Positions 1-10,508 of a stretch of 64,000 nucleotides of DNA are shown here, piece by piece. Within the stretch, counting starts at the first letter, position 1. Each line of letters starts with the position of its first letter. The notes under the pieces are model-generated. The model was not told where the DNA came from. It did not search any database and was given only the letters and a program-made list of their open reading frames with translations. This stretch comes from Apium graveolens (Eukaryota; Streptophyta; Magnoliopsida; Apiales; Apiaceae). The DNA lies in contig NC_133647.1 of assembly GCF_009905375.1 (NCBI RefSeq), positions 49,472,506 to 49,536,505 of the forward strand, given 5' to 3'. The position numbers were made by a program, and so were the translations under genes.

Positions 1-146
1 AGATAATAACCTGTAAGTGTGTGTGTGTGATAAGTGTGGGGTCGTGAAGCGTGAGTATTTATATATTATGGTATAAGTTGTGTGGTTGTAGTAGTTTAGA
101 TAGCGTGGTGTCCGAGATTCTTGACCCCGGATTTTGGGGCGCCAAA
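1..146 (+). repeat. 3' end of the 5' LTR of element A
   Basis: The stretch matches 17466-17615, the end of the 3' LTR of the same element. It includes a TG microsatellite and the terminal G/C-rich block ending GGGGCGCCA. The last bases read CAAA here and CACA in the 3' LTR, so the canonical terminal CA has mutated in one copy. The LTR start lies left of the window. Confidence 0.85.
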
Positions 147-150
147 GAAA

Positions 151-162
151 TTGTATCAGAGC
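151..162 (+). other. Primer binding site of element A (tRNA-Met)
   Basis: The bases TTGTATCAGAGC differ at one position from TGGTATCAGAGC, which complements the 3' end of plant initiator tRNA-Met. The site lies four bases behind the LTR end, with the same spacing as in element I. Confidence 0.8.
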
Positions 163-336
163 CTTAGGTTATCAAATCTTGGAGAATAGGATATAAAATA
201 CGTAGACATAGGAATAATAAAATAATCAATTAGAGCTCAAGTCGAGTTCGTCGTCGGGCTACACGGGTAGTCTTGACAGTTTTACCCTCAAGGGAATTCC
301 GACTCTAAGTTAGTAACACCTTGCCTATTGTGTCAG

Positions 337-689
337 GTACTAGTGGTGCCTATGAGGGAGGTTGACTCTGTTGATGATGTTATGATTCCTGAGCGTGATC
401 CTACTCCTGAGCCAGAGAATCCACACATTGATGATTTAGATGATGACCCTACTGAGGATGTCCTAGAGGAGGAGACTGACCTTTCTGTCCCCATAGCTAA
501 TGGCGTTGAGATGACTCTGGGAGATGGCGTAGGCTGGAGGGATGTAGAGTTCTACCCTCACCTGACTATTCGCTCTCCTACCCCACCCCCAGGGATTCAG
601 AGCCCTATGCCCTATACTGATGATGATGATGAGGAGGGGATACGTGCACAGATCTATGAGGCTTATGACATATCCTCTAGCGACCCAGA
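337..689 (+). pseudogene. Leader ORF of element A, 5' part (acidic protein, exon 2)
   Basis: The first ATG is at 352, but the open frame extends back to 337, directly behind a splice-acceptor-like TGTGTCAG. The protein is rich in Asp and Glu over about residues 5-50, then carries a Pro-rich stretch (SPTPPPG) and another acidic run. Element B cuts it in codon GAT at 688-690. The frame resumes at 8634 after the target duplication. The homologue in element I (58682-59368) has the same layout of acidic part, proline part and helical C-terminus, and also begins right behind an acceptor-like site in phase 0. The function is unknown. It lies upstream of gag and has no zinc knuckle, so it is not gag itself. 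Confidence 0.7.
685..689. repeat. Target-site duplication of element B, left copy (CCAGA)
   Basis: The five bases before the LTR of B (685-689) recur directly after its other LTR (8629-8633). This 5-bp duplication is the expected footprint of an LTR-retrotransposon integrase. Confidence 0.95.
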
Positions 690-2351
690 TGTTGGATTTT
701 TAACGCAGCGGGGCATGGCAAAACACTTTTTACACATACAAAATCCAAATAAAAGCATATAAATCGTGAATAAAAATTCGAGGGATCGAATCTAACCTTT
801 TAAAATTAATTCGGAGACAACGATCAGAGATCCTTAGCAGTTGCTCCTCAAGTGTGAAGCACTCCACCGGTATCCACCAAGAAAATGACTTTTAGGAGGA
901 GGCAGGGGTGGAGAGAATTTGGTTTTCTAAAACTTTTTGGGTTTCTGGGGTTCAAATAAAATAGGGTCTATAATAGTGTATTTATAGGAAAAATTTTCAG
1001 CTGAAATTTTCCCATAAATATTATTATTATTATCCCATTTATTATTCTCATTAATAATTAAAACACCTTTTAAATATTAATCCTTTTTCTAAACACTTTA
1101 GAAATAATTCTCTCTCTTGATTTAATTTCTAAAAATTAAATCCTTTAATTAATAATATTAAGAACTTTTCTTAATTAATTTATAATCAATTAAATCTCAT
1201 TTAATCAATTATTAAATTTTCCAATTAATTATTTATTTCACAAATAAATAATTATTAGCCATTATTAATTAATTCCTCCACCATTAAATCATTCTCTTTT
1301 TATGGTGTGACCCTGTAGGTTCAATATTAAGCCGGTAGTAGAAATAAATAATAATAAAACTATTTTATCATTATTTATATAAATTCTCTAATTTATTAAA
1401 TATGATTAATTAATTAATCACATTTATTCTACAACGTGAGTGATGCTTCTCAACATATCGCGACTATCCGGATAATATGAATTCACTTCGTAGAATACCA
1501 AGAACCTGTCAGTGAATAGTTACCGTACAATAAACTCCTTCTACCCTACAATGTCCCGATTAAAGACAAGGCATGGATCTCGTGTTAAGCCTATCTAATT
1601 CAATCACTTGCTTACCATTTACTATGCGTAGTTCTATGCAAATTAGAAACTCCTTTCTAATTTCATTCACTCTGGCCAGAGATTCCTGAACTAGCATAAG
1701 TGGATCAGCCTTGAACATTCGCTTCCTTCACTGGAAGGGGTAGATCCTTTATTGATCATACATTATCTTCGTGTACAAATTCCTATACCCAGAAGAGCCC
1801 TAATAATTGTCCCTGGAGACTAAGAACTAAACCAAAGCATAGTTCAGTGTACACAAGATTACTATGATGACCTCAAGTCTAAGGATACTTGTACAACTAT
1901 CACTAAGCGAACAACTGCTGACACGTGAGTGAACTCCATCAGTTGTTCAGCTGGGCGAGTCATGTTCAGTGAACTTATTCCATAATAAGCACCTACATAC
2001 TAGCTATAGTGTCACCACACAAATGTCTATGAGAACAGACATCCTTCATAATGAAGCAAACATAGTATGTACCGATCTTTGTGGATTATTAATTACCAGT
2101 TAGTAATCCTATGACCAGGAACTATTTAAGTTTAGAGTTATCATCTTTTTAGGCTCACTATTATGATCTCATCATAATCCATAAAAGGCTTTACTCTAAA
2201 CTATGGTATATCTTATTTAAACACTTAAATAGATAGAGCACGTAATAAAAACAAAACAAGTCTTTATTAATATCAATGAAATCAAAACAGATTACATAAA
2301 AGTTATTCCTAAATCCTAATACATGATTGGACTTAGGACATATTCCTTTCA
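690..2351 (-). repeat. 3' LTR of element B
   Basis: Near-identical to 6966-8628. Read on the minus strand it starts TGAAAGGAATATG at 2351 and ends CAACA at 690. It contains no gene. Confidence 0.95.
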
Positions 2352-2363
2352 ATCTCCCACTTG
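2352..2363 (-). other. Polypurine tract of element B
   Basis: On the minus strand the bases AAGTGGGAGAT lie directly before the 3' LTR. This purine run is the usual plus-strand primer site of plant copia elements. Confidence 0.85.
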
Positions 2364-3014
2364 TACTAAAGCCAATCACTCTGGTATCTAATACCCATCT
2401 AGTCTTAATGACGATCAAAGTGACTTTCATAAAGTAGCTTTATGAGTGGGTCTGCTATGTTGTTATGTGTGTCAACTCTAATTCAATACAATATAAGAAA
2501 TGTTATCGCGCTCCCACTAACCCTTTTGTAGACGCATGCTTCATCCATGTTTTTGATAAAATCAAACTCTTTGATTGTCTCATCAAAACGGATGTTCCAT
2601 CTATGAGAAGCTTGCTTTAAACCACATATGGTTCGCAGCAGCTTACACACTAGGTTTTCATTTCCCTTGGAAAGAAAACCATCTGGCTATTTGCCAGATC
2701 TCATAGTAGTAGTAAGCAGCATTCGCAAGCAAAATCCGAACTGATTATAACAGGGCTACAGGTAAAAGGCTTCATCAAATTCAATCCATTGCCTTTGTTT
2801 GAATTCTTTTGCCACAAGCCTGGCCTTATAGGTCTCCACCTGGCCATCTGCTATAATCTATCTTTTGTATACCGTATACATAGATTCCATTCTGGATTTC
2901 ATGGCACTATGCCATTTCTCTGAGTCAACACTACTCATAGCCTCATTATAGGTCACAGGGTCGTCATCATCAAATGATTGACAACTCATTGTCATTCTCA
3001 ATGACAAGGCCATA
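2364..3014 (-). pseudogene. Element B pol: RT N-terminal half fused to the end of RNase H
   Basis: The minus strand shows scattered RT motifs: an EAM..W..AM stretch near 2930, KARLVAK near 2810, and a GLKQAS motif near 2620 followed by a conserved run ending ITFLILY near 2490. The frame then jumps to NNIADPLIK near 2460, a motif from the far end of RNase H, and soon ends before the PPT. The catalytic YVDD block, the rest of RT and most of RNase H are therefore missing. Several stops and frameshifts are also present. The deletion point lies at about 2470-2490. Confidence 0.75.
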
Positions 3015-3900
3015 TTACCTCTCAGGTTGGCGAGACACTCTCCCTGATCTATTAATGGGCTGTTCCATAAAAGGTTGTTCAGTCAGAACAGGTGTTTCCA
3101 CTTGATCCGTAGTAGTTTGTGCTTCTTGAACTTCATCAAATTCAATTTTGCTCCCACTATTTCCTTCAAGGATAAACTCCTTTTCCAAGAAGGTAGCATG
3201 TCTGGAGACAAACACCCGATGATCGGTGTAAAAGTAATACCCTAAAATCTCTTTAGGATATCCCACAAAACTACATTTTACGGATCGATATTCTAGCTTA
3301 TCTGGGTCAACTTATTTGACATAAGCTGGACATCCCCAAATCTTAACGTGTTTAAGACTCGGTTTCCTTTCTTTCCATATCTCATACGGAGTTTGAGGAA
3401 CAGATTTGGAAGGCACCTTGTTCAGTAAATATGTTGAGGTTTCCAATGCAATACCCCATAGGAATACTGGAAGATTTGCATAGCTCATCATGGACTGAAC
3501 TATGTCTAACAAAGTTCGATTTCTCCTTTCAGATACCAATCTGGAGGAGTCCACTGGGAGACTATACCATTTACTTTGAGATAATCTAGAAACACTCCAT
3601 TAAAGTATTCACCACCTCAATCTGATCGAAGAGTTAATACTATGTTTGGTTGTTTCTCCACTTCATACTTATATTCTTTGAACCTTTCAAAGGCCTCAGA
3701 CTTGTGTTTCATCAAACACATATCCGAATCCAGATCTATCATCTATGAAAGTAATGAAGTATGAAAATCCACCCATGGCTTGCGTAGACATTGGTCCACA
3801 TACATCTGTGTGTACCATTCCTAGCAAATTTGCAGCCCTCTCTCCATGTCTACTAAATGGAGACTACAGTGCCACATTCAAGTGAGATTTTCATCATCCC
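3015..3900 (-). pseudogene. Element B integrase remnant
   Basis: The part at 3312-3554 holds the end of the catalytic core and the copia motif [18 protein letters not shown], plus [10 protein letters not shown]. The part at 3015-3266 continues with FVGYPKE-type sequence (YFYTDHRVFVSRHATFLE) and an acidic linker. Upstream, at 3600-3850, the first catalytic Asp region (HTDVCGPM) and the second Asp (RSD, followed by a stop) can be read in broken frames. At least two frameshifts and two stops separate the pieces. In life this enzyme inserts the cDNA copy into the genome. Confidence 0.8.
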
Positions 3901-4290
3901 TTTTCTTTTATTAGTTTGTTCAATCTGAAGTAAATTATGTCACATATATTCAGACCATTATTTAAAGTACCACGTCCATAAAGAATATTATCTCTAAGAA
4001 TAGAACATTCATTATTCTCAATAATAAATGAAAAATCCACCCAAGTCTAACATGGGAATAATATTCCTCACAATCGAGGGAAAAAAATAACAATTATTTC
4101 AAACAATAGTCTTGCCAGTAGGCCTATGTAAATGAAATGATTCTACATCTACAGCAGCAACTCTTGCTCCATTTCCATCAGTAGAATCACCTCCTCTTCC
4201 TCAAGAGTCCTACTTCTCCTTGGTCCCTGCAATAAATTGCAGATATGAGAACCACAGGCGGTATCTAATACCTAAGTAGAAATGACATAT
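3901..4290 (-). pseudogene. Element B protease region, decayed
   Basis: The region lies between gag and integrase, where copia elements encode the aspartic protease. Only traces of similarity remain and stops are frequent. I could not place an intact DTG/DSG triad. The call rests mainly on position. Confidence 0.4.
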
Positions 4291-5143
4291 TCACTTCTAT
4301 CATGAACATACCTGAATCAGAAGCGGTAGTCTCACTACCCTTCTTCTTCAATTCTGCAAGGTAAACCTTGCAGTTCCTCTTCCAGTGCCCCACCTTGTTA
4401 CAGTGAAAGCAAACAACTTTGCTCTTGGGGTCTTCAGCTTTTGGTGGAACCGGCATTTTCTCACCTAATTTCTTCTTCTTGGAAGAGTTCCTCTTCCTTT
4501 TCTTAGGATTGGAACCTTCACCAATTAGAAGAACAGAACTCTTCTTAGGGGGAAAATTCGATTCCGCAGTCTTCAACATGTTGTGGAGTTCAGGCAGGAT
4601 GACATCCAACTTATTCATGTGAAAGTTCACAATAAACTGCGAGAACGAACTCGGAAGCGATTGCAAGACCAAGTCTTGGCTCAGCTCCCCATCCATGGCA
4701 AAACCAAGTGGTCCAAGACGTTCAATCAAATTAATCATCTTAAGTACATGGTCATTCACAGATGATCCCTCAGACATCCTACAACCGAACAACTCCTTTG
4801 ATATCTCATATCGAGTTGTCCTTCCCGCCACATCATACAACTCTTGTAGATGCATGAGGATAGTGTGAGCATCCATATGCTCATGTTGCTTCTGTAGCTC
4901 AATGTTCATGGAAGCTAGCATGATGCATTGAGCAACATTTGCATCATCTATCCACTTACGATACACAACATGTTCATCATTATGTGCATCACTAGCAGGT
5001 TCAGCAGGCTTAGGTGAGTCAATCACGTATTCCAGCTTCTCAATCCTGAGAACAATTTTCAAGTTTCGAAGCCAGTCAGCATAATTAGGACCAGTCAATT
5101 TGTGAGCATCTAGTATGCTCCTGAGTGATAGTGCAGAAGACAT
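4265..5143 (-). pseudogene. gag: Element B gag (copia Gag with CCHC knuckle)
   Basis: An open frame of about 290 residues. The start chosen is the ATG at 5143 (MSSALSLRSILDAHKLTG), because upstream codons are not gag-like. The UBN2-type capsid part holds the typical SILDAHKLTGPNYADWLRNL and GCRMSEGSSVNDHVLKMINL stretches. A lysine-rich basic stretch and one zinc knuckle CFHCNKVGHWKRNC (C-X2-C-X4-H-X4-C) follow. In plant copia elements Gag coats the RNA in virus-like particles. The frame ends shortly after the knuckle, where protease should continue, so the gag-pol link is broken. This is the best preserved gene of the element. Confidence 0.88.
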
Positions 5144-5327
5144 AACGTACAAAGTAAATCTGTAAAAGATAAACACATAACAACACTTAGCAAATATTCG
5201 ATTTCATTTCAAAACACTATATGAATCGGGTCTTTACTCATAAGTGGCTCCCACTAGTTTTCCTAATTTATTCAACCCCCTACATGAAAAATTAAGCATT
5301 CATAATGCTAGTGAGAATAGGGATCCT

Positions 5328-5667
5328 ACATTCCATCACACAACCCCGGCTGTGGCACGAAACGTCATGTAATGTTCAATAGGCAGACAACTCTTGTCAA
5401 TTACATCCAATGTTATTCCCTAATCAAACTTTAGCCTCTTGAATAATTGAGTCACGGCTGTGGCACGATAAACTCAATATTCTAAGTCAAGTCAAACCCA
5501 ACATTCCGTACAAATAAATCAGTCCCCAAAGGCCCACGGCTGTGGCACATAACGACCTTTAGATTCTTATTCAATGTACACATCTCTATGTAATAGACAA
5601 GTATTTCTTATTTCGAAATCAAAGCCCTCGGCTGTGGCACGAAATGACAATGATTCAAAAATAAGAA
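5328..5667 (-). other. Four hairpins with a common loop motif in the leader of element B
   Basis: The 12-mer CGGCTGTGGCAC (plus-strand reading) occurs at 5347, 5455, 5537 and 5629. Each copy sits in the loop of its own inverted repeat: 5328-5339 with 5364-5375; 5441-5452 with 5472-5482; 5508-5532 with 5556-5579 (internal loops); 5605-5621 with 5651-5667. The four stems have unrelated sequences, while the loops agree. That pattern fits an RNA element recognised through its loop. A packaging or dimerisation signal for genomic RNA is one possibility, but no function is shown. Confidence 0.7.
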
Positions 5668-6410
5668 CTACTTTCTACCATGTTGGAAGGCTATGACCGA
5701 CACAAGCCCGTTGTATCATTGGCCAATTACTACTTGATATTATTTAATTTTAGAGGGATTATATTACGTTACAATCATAATCATATTATAAAGAAATTCT
5801 TCCTTTTAAATTAAATATTTCAAATCAATAATCAATAATCAGATGATTTCCAGATCGGGTGGAGCATTGTCAAGAGGCGTCACTTAATAACCCTTTCTTA
5901 CAGATAGAAATCTGTTGTTGACAGAATCATCCTTTCTCTCATATCAAAAATTCATATTCAATTACGTGTTTCATAAACACAAGAATCTCATGATTGTATT
6001 CATAATATTGTTATTAAGGTTATGAAACAATTTCACTATACTAGGTTGTCTAACAAACGCCTTATGTTTATTTAAGTTCACCTGAATCTATCATCGCATG
6101 ATAAACTAAGCATATATCACATATATCAACATGAATAAACATCAAGGTAGGCATGTTACATCATCTAGCACATTAGTCTAAGCATTATACATCTCTATGT
6201 ATCACATGAAGCATTTAAAAGCAACTAAAACAGTCAAAAAACAGCTTTAAAACACTTCATGGAAATATAAACAGTTCAAAACTTTTATATAAACTAAAAT
6301 TGATCACTCCATTAGATCCGTCTCGGAAAAACGAATCCAACGGTATATTGTACGCCTAAAACGGAGTTACGAAACTCCCAGAAAATCAAATTTAAAATCA
6401 ACAGACGGGC

Positions 6411-6517
6411 TGTAACGCATTCCGGTGATGCGTTACACCCCTTTTAAGCCATTAAAGGGTGTAACGCGTTCCGTGAATGCGCCACAGGTGTGTAACGCAT
6501 TCCCGGAATGCTTTACA
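6411..6517 (-). other. Three further hairpins near the start of the leader of element B
   Basis: Inverted repeats built on TGTAACGCAT follow one another. The stem 6411-6420 with 6428-6437 is perfect over 10 bp. The stem 6460-6470 with 6476-6486 has three mismatched or wobble pairs. The stem 6491-6501 with 6507-6517 has one mismatch. All three have loops of 5-7 bases. They lie about 440-540 nt behind the PBS on the sense (minus) strand. Confidence 0.7.
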
Positions 6518-6952
6518 CCCCTATAATTTTTTTTTTATTATAGCATCAGCCGCCGCCGCCTCTTGGAAAACGTGCCTGACTTGTCACCTGTACCTTTGTC
6601 TTTGTCTGTGCCATCAACAAACAACAGCAGACAACCTTTGCAGACGTACAGATATATATATATATACATACTTACAATCAATTTATATATATATATATTT
6701 AATTACGAATTTTAATTGAAACAACTTCAAAAATTCATAATAAAAAATCTATACATCCTAAAATTATGAAAAAAATACCCAGACGATCTACAACACTTGT
6801 AGAACCCAGATCAACATTCAAAAATATTCTGAGAAACGATTTCTCATCAGACAAAATTAATCCATAATATAACTTGTAAAAATCATAATTAATTCATACA
6901 AGCACATAAAATTCTGAAATTTTTACCACAGATCTATATGCATACAACCTAT

Positions 6953-6964
6953 GCTCTGATACCA
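6953..6964 (-). other. Primer binding site of element B (tRNA-Met)
   Basis: The minus strand reads TGGTATCAGAGC, an exact match to the usual plant initiator tRNA-Met complement, one base from the 5' LTR. Confidence 0.95.
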
Positions 6965-6965
6965 T

Positions 6966-8628
6966 TGTTGGATTTTTAACGCAGCGGGGCATGGCAAAAC
7001 ACTTTTTACACATACAAAATCCAAATAAAAGCATATAAATCGTGAATAAAAATTCGAGGGATCGAATCTAACCTTTTAAAATTAATTCGGAGACAACGAT
7101 CAGAGATCCTTAGCAGTTGCTCCTCAAGTGTGAAGCACTCCACCGGTATCCACCAAGAAAACGACTTTTAGGAGGAGGAGGAGGTGGGGAGAATTTGGTT
7201 TTCTAAAACTTTTTGGGTTTCTGGGGTTCAAATAAAATAGGGTCTATAATAGTGTATTTATAGGCAAAATTTTCAGCTGAAATTTTCCCATAAATATTAT
7301 TATTATTATCCCATTTATTATTCTCATTAATAATTAAACAACCTTTTAATTATTAATCCTTTTTCTAAACACTTTAGAAATAATTCTCTCTCTTGATTTA
7401 AAATCCAAAAATTAAATCCTTTAATTAATAATATTAAGAACTTTTCTTAATTAATTTATAATCAATTAAATCTCATTTAATCAATTATTAAATTTGCCAA
7501 TTAATTATTTATTTCACAAATAAATAATTATTAGCCATTATTAATTAATTCCTCCACCATTAAATCATTCTCTTTTTATGGTGTGACCCTGTAGGTTCAA
7601 TATTAAGCTGGTAGTAGAAATAAATAATAATAAAACTATTTTATCATTATTTATATAAATTCTCTAATTTATTAAATATGATTAATTAATTAATCACATT
7701 TATTTTACATCGTGAGTGATGCTTCTCAACATATCGCGACTATCCGGATAATATGAATTCACTGCTTAGAATACCAAGAACCTGTCAGTGAATAGTTACC
7801 GTACAATAAACTCCTTCTACCCTACAATGTCCCGATTAAATACAAGGCATGGATCTCGTGTCAAGCCTATCTAATTCAATCACTTGCTTACCATTTACTA
7901 TGCGTAGTTCTATGCAAATTAGAAACTCCTTTCTAATTTCATTCACTCTGGCCAGAGATTCCTAAACTAGCATAAGTGGATCAGCCTTGAACATTCGCTT
8001 CCTTCACTGGAAGGGGTAGATCCTTTATTGATCATACACTATCTTCGTGTGCAAATTCCTATACCCAGAAGAGCCCTAATAATTGTCCCTGGAGACTAAG
8101 AACTAAACCAAAGCATAGTTCATTATACACAAGATCACTATGATGACCTCAAGTCTAAGGATACTTGTACAACTATCACTAAGCGAACAACTGCTGACAC
8201 GTGAGTGAACTCCATCAGTTGTTCAGCTGGGCGAGTCATGTTCAGTGAACTTATTCCATAATAAGCACCTACATACTAGCTATAGTGTCACCACACAAAT
8301 GTCTATGAGAACAGACATCCTTCATAATGAAGCAAGCATAGTATGTACCGATCTTTGCGGATTATTAATTACCAGTTAGTAATCCTATGACCAGGAACTA
8401 TTTAAGTTTAGAGTTATCATCTTTTTAGGTCTCACTATTATGATCTCATCATAATCCATAAAAGGCTTTACTCTAAACTATGGTATATCTTATTTAAACA
8501 CTTAAATAGATAGAGCCTGTAATAAAAACAAAACAAGTCTTTATTAATATCAATGAAATCAAAACAGATTACATAAAAGTTATTCCTAAATCCTAATACA
8601 TGATTGGACTTAGGACATATTCCTTTCA
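6966..8628 (-). repeat. 5' LTR of element B
   Basis: Partner of 690-2351 at about 98% by eye. Read on the minus strand it runs from 8628 to 6966. The PBS follows at its inner end. Confidence 0.95.
7255..7262 (-). promoter_or_regulatory. TATA box of the 5' LTR of element B
   Basis: The minus strand reads TATAAATA, a canonical plant TATA box, about 290 bp before the inner LTR end. It is conserved in the other LTR at 979-986. This would put the start of R just downstream. Confidence 0.55.
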
Positions 8629-8633
8629 CCAGA
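8629..8633. repeat. Target-site duplication of element B, right copy (CCAGA)
   Basis: Identical to 685-689. Removing one copy together with 690-8628 rejoins the leader ORF of element A in frame. Confidence 0.95.
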
Positions 8634-8967
8634 TTCACCTCTACCACCCCCGGCGACCATACATGTAGTTGTACACGACTGGATGGTGGCTCAGCTTAAC
8701 GCTGAGATTACTGTGGCATCTGCTCGCATTGTGGAGTTACGCCGGACACTGACAGCTGAGAGAGCCACCCGACTAGGATACCCAGGGGATTTTAGAGTTG
8801 CTTCCCCAGCCATTGCCCGCAGAGAGATCGATAGGATCGAGCTCTGTACCAGGGTTCAGCTGAGGATGACAGCGATTGGAGGATACATCCCGGTGGCTGA
8901 TGCAGAGCTGATGTTGGCAGGAGCGATGATGAGGGTGTGTGACCTCACGCGCAGTGACAGTGACTGA
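8634..8967 (+). pseudogene. Leader ORF of element A, 3' part
   Basis: Continues in frame from 689. It starts Pro-rich and then becomes helical with many Arg, Glu and Ala (around MVAQLNAEITVASARIVELR at 8683), compatible with a coiled coil. It ends at TGA 8965-8967. The related part in element I (59100-59368) has the same heptad-like Arg/Glu helices and the end pattern LTRS. No known domain is recognised. Apart from the insertion of B, this half carries no stop. Confidence 0.65.
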
Positions 8968-9328
8968 GGGACTAGTGACTAGATTTGGACCTTGAAGAAG
9001 GCTAGGTGACTTGTCACCAATTTTGATAGGATAGCTAGTAGTAGATAGTGTTCCTAGCCCTTCGGGGTACACGGCTTATGTATTTTCATTTCAGTATTCA
9101 GGACAAGTAGTAATGTATTGTAATCAGGCATTTATGAACTCGGCTAGTTGTTTCATCCCCAAGTTATAAGTGGGAGATCTTATAAATATATATCTAAGCA
9201 GTTACTAAGAAAATGATGTCCATATTATTGCACTTTATAAAAACCTGTTAGGTAATAAATGACATGCTTACATATGAATAAATTCTAAAATATTGCAACT
9301 GTGTTTACCAATTTTCATTATCAGAACA
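8968..9328 (+). other. Spacer between leader ORF and gag of element A
   Basis: No ORF or repeat is seen here. The corresponding spacer in element I is 59369-59768. It is AT-rich and probably an untranslated stretch before gag. Confidence 0.5.
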
Positions 9329-10505
9329 ATACCACCCCGTAGAAGAGGAACCAGGGCACAACCCGCAGAATCTGTTAACCAACAATAGAATGAACCTGAC
9401 CCTGTAGTAAAAAGAATGTGAAGAGGATCTAGACTATAATGAATACGATGAGGAAGAATATGTAGAAGAAGAGGCTGAGGATACCCATCAGGGAGGGAAC
9501 CCCATGAATGAATTTATGGAACTGTTAAGAGCAAATCTGAACCAACAGCCTATTCCACCATAACCACATGCTATCCAACAGACTGCAGCTACTGCCTTTA
9601 GGGCCTTCAAATCTCTCAAACCCCCAGAGTTTCTATGATCGGCCGACCCCGTTGAAGCACTTGTCTGGCTCAAAGTGATTGAAAAGTCCTTCGAGATATT
9701 AGGTGTTGAGGAATGACACAAGACCATTTTCGCTTCTTACATGCTGAAAGGAGGAGTTAACTACTGGTGGGAGTCCAAAAGAAACCTAGAGACCGATGCT
9801 GTGATCCCATGGGATAGATTTACCCGACTGTTCTTAGATAAGTATTTCCCTAGGTTTATGGAGACCCAGATGTAGATTAAGTTTCTGGAGTTGAAACAGG
9901 ATAAGATGACTATAGCAGAATATGAGGCCAAATTTACTGAGTTGTCGAGATTTGTGCCTGATTTTGTGAATACTGAAGAGAAGAAAGCGCGAAGGTTTCA
10001 GCTTGGTCTGAAACAGTGGATACAGAATCGAGTGGCGGTGTTAGAGCTGACAGAATATGCCCCCTTAGTGTAGAAAGCCTCGATTGTTAAAGCTGGCAGT
10101 GAGCAGAGTGTGAAGGGAAAGGAAAATAGGAAGAGAAAGATGGGAAGCCAAGGAATAGGAACTGGGAACAGGAGCCTTCCAAGCAGGTTCGTCAGGGGAG
10201 CGGCGTCCCAACCTACACGAGGCCCCGGGTTCAGAAAGGCCCCGGGTGAGAGTGTTGGCCAGGGCGGCGGACAATCTAGGGCCATATTTCATAGCCAACC
10301 CCGCGCCCCAATACCAGAATGTCAAACCTGTAAGAGAAGACACCTTGGAGTGTGTACCCAGACAAGAGCCCCTCTGAGATGTTACCGGTGTGACCAAATC
10401 GGACACCTTGTCAACAACTGCACCCGACCCAATGTAACGTGTGTTCAATGTGGGAAGGTAGGACACATGAGAAAGGATTGCCCGATGTTGAAGCTCCCGG
10501 CCTGA
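9329..10505 (+). pseudogene. gag: Element A gag, broken
   Basis: Aligns by eye along its whole length with the gag of element I. The start codon has become ATA at 9329-9331, and several stops lie in the first 500 bp. The capsid region is recognisable (AFRAFKSLKPPEF near 9592, NYWWES near 9760). Three metal-binding knuckles follow at 10320, 10380 and 10438: CQTCKRRHLGVC (a shorter C-X2-C-X3-H-X3-C variant), CYRCDQIGHLVNNC and CVQCGKVGHMRKDC. A stop at 10503 separates it from protease. In relatives gag and pol share one frame, so this stop is a lesion, not a normal gag end. Confidence 0.85.
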
Positions 10506-10508
10506 GGG

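Larger units (their letters stand above)
5144..6952 (-). other. Long untranslated leader of element B
   Basis: About 1.8 kb between PBS and gag without a credible ORF. It contains two groups of hairpins (5328-5667 and 6411-6517) listed separately. AT-rich dinucleotide runs occur near 6655-6700. The small ORF on the plus strand at 6477-6719 overlaps the hairpins and is not convincing. Confidence 0.75.
690..8628 (-). mobile_element. Element B: Ty1/copia Angela-type retrotransposon
   Basis: A structurally complete but coding-dead element of 7.9 kb on the minus strand. It has LTRs of about 1662 bp (690-2351 and 6966-8628), TG...CA ends, a PBS, a PPT and a perfect 5-bp target duplication. By eye the two LTRs differ at about 30 positions (roughly 2%), so it is younger than its host element A. 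Gene order on the minus strand is gag, protease, integrase, RT, as in copia. The Angela call rests on the gag and integrase wording, the LTR length and the PBS. Reverse transcriptase is cut before its catalytic YxDD, so movement would have needed proteins supplied in trans. Confidence 0.93.

Noticed and set aside
4419..4765. Plus-strand open frames of 60-67 codons
   Set aside because: They are antisense shadows of the gag gene of element B, whose codons and knuckle are clear on the minus strand.
5347..5640. Four 12-bp repeats with spacing of 82-108 bp, looking superficially like a CRISPR array
   Set aside because: Spacing is unequal, the repeats are too short, the genome is a plant's, and each copy lies in a loop of a separate hairpin.
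6477..6719. Plus-strand ORF of 80 codons
   Set aside because: It overlaps hairpins and a TA repeat in the leader of element B and ends in simple sequence.
6953..6964. tRNA-Met-like 12-mers as possible tRNA genes
   Set aside because: Only the 3'-end complement is present, always next to an LTR; they are primer binding sites.
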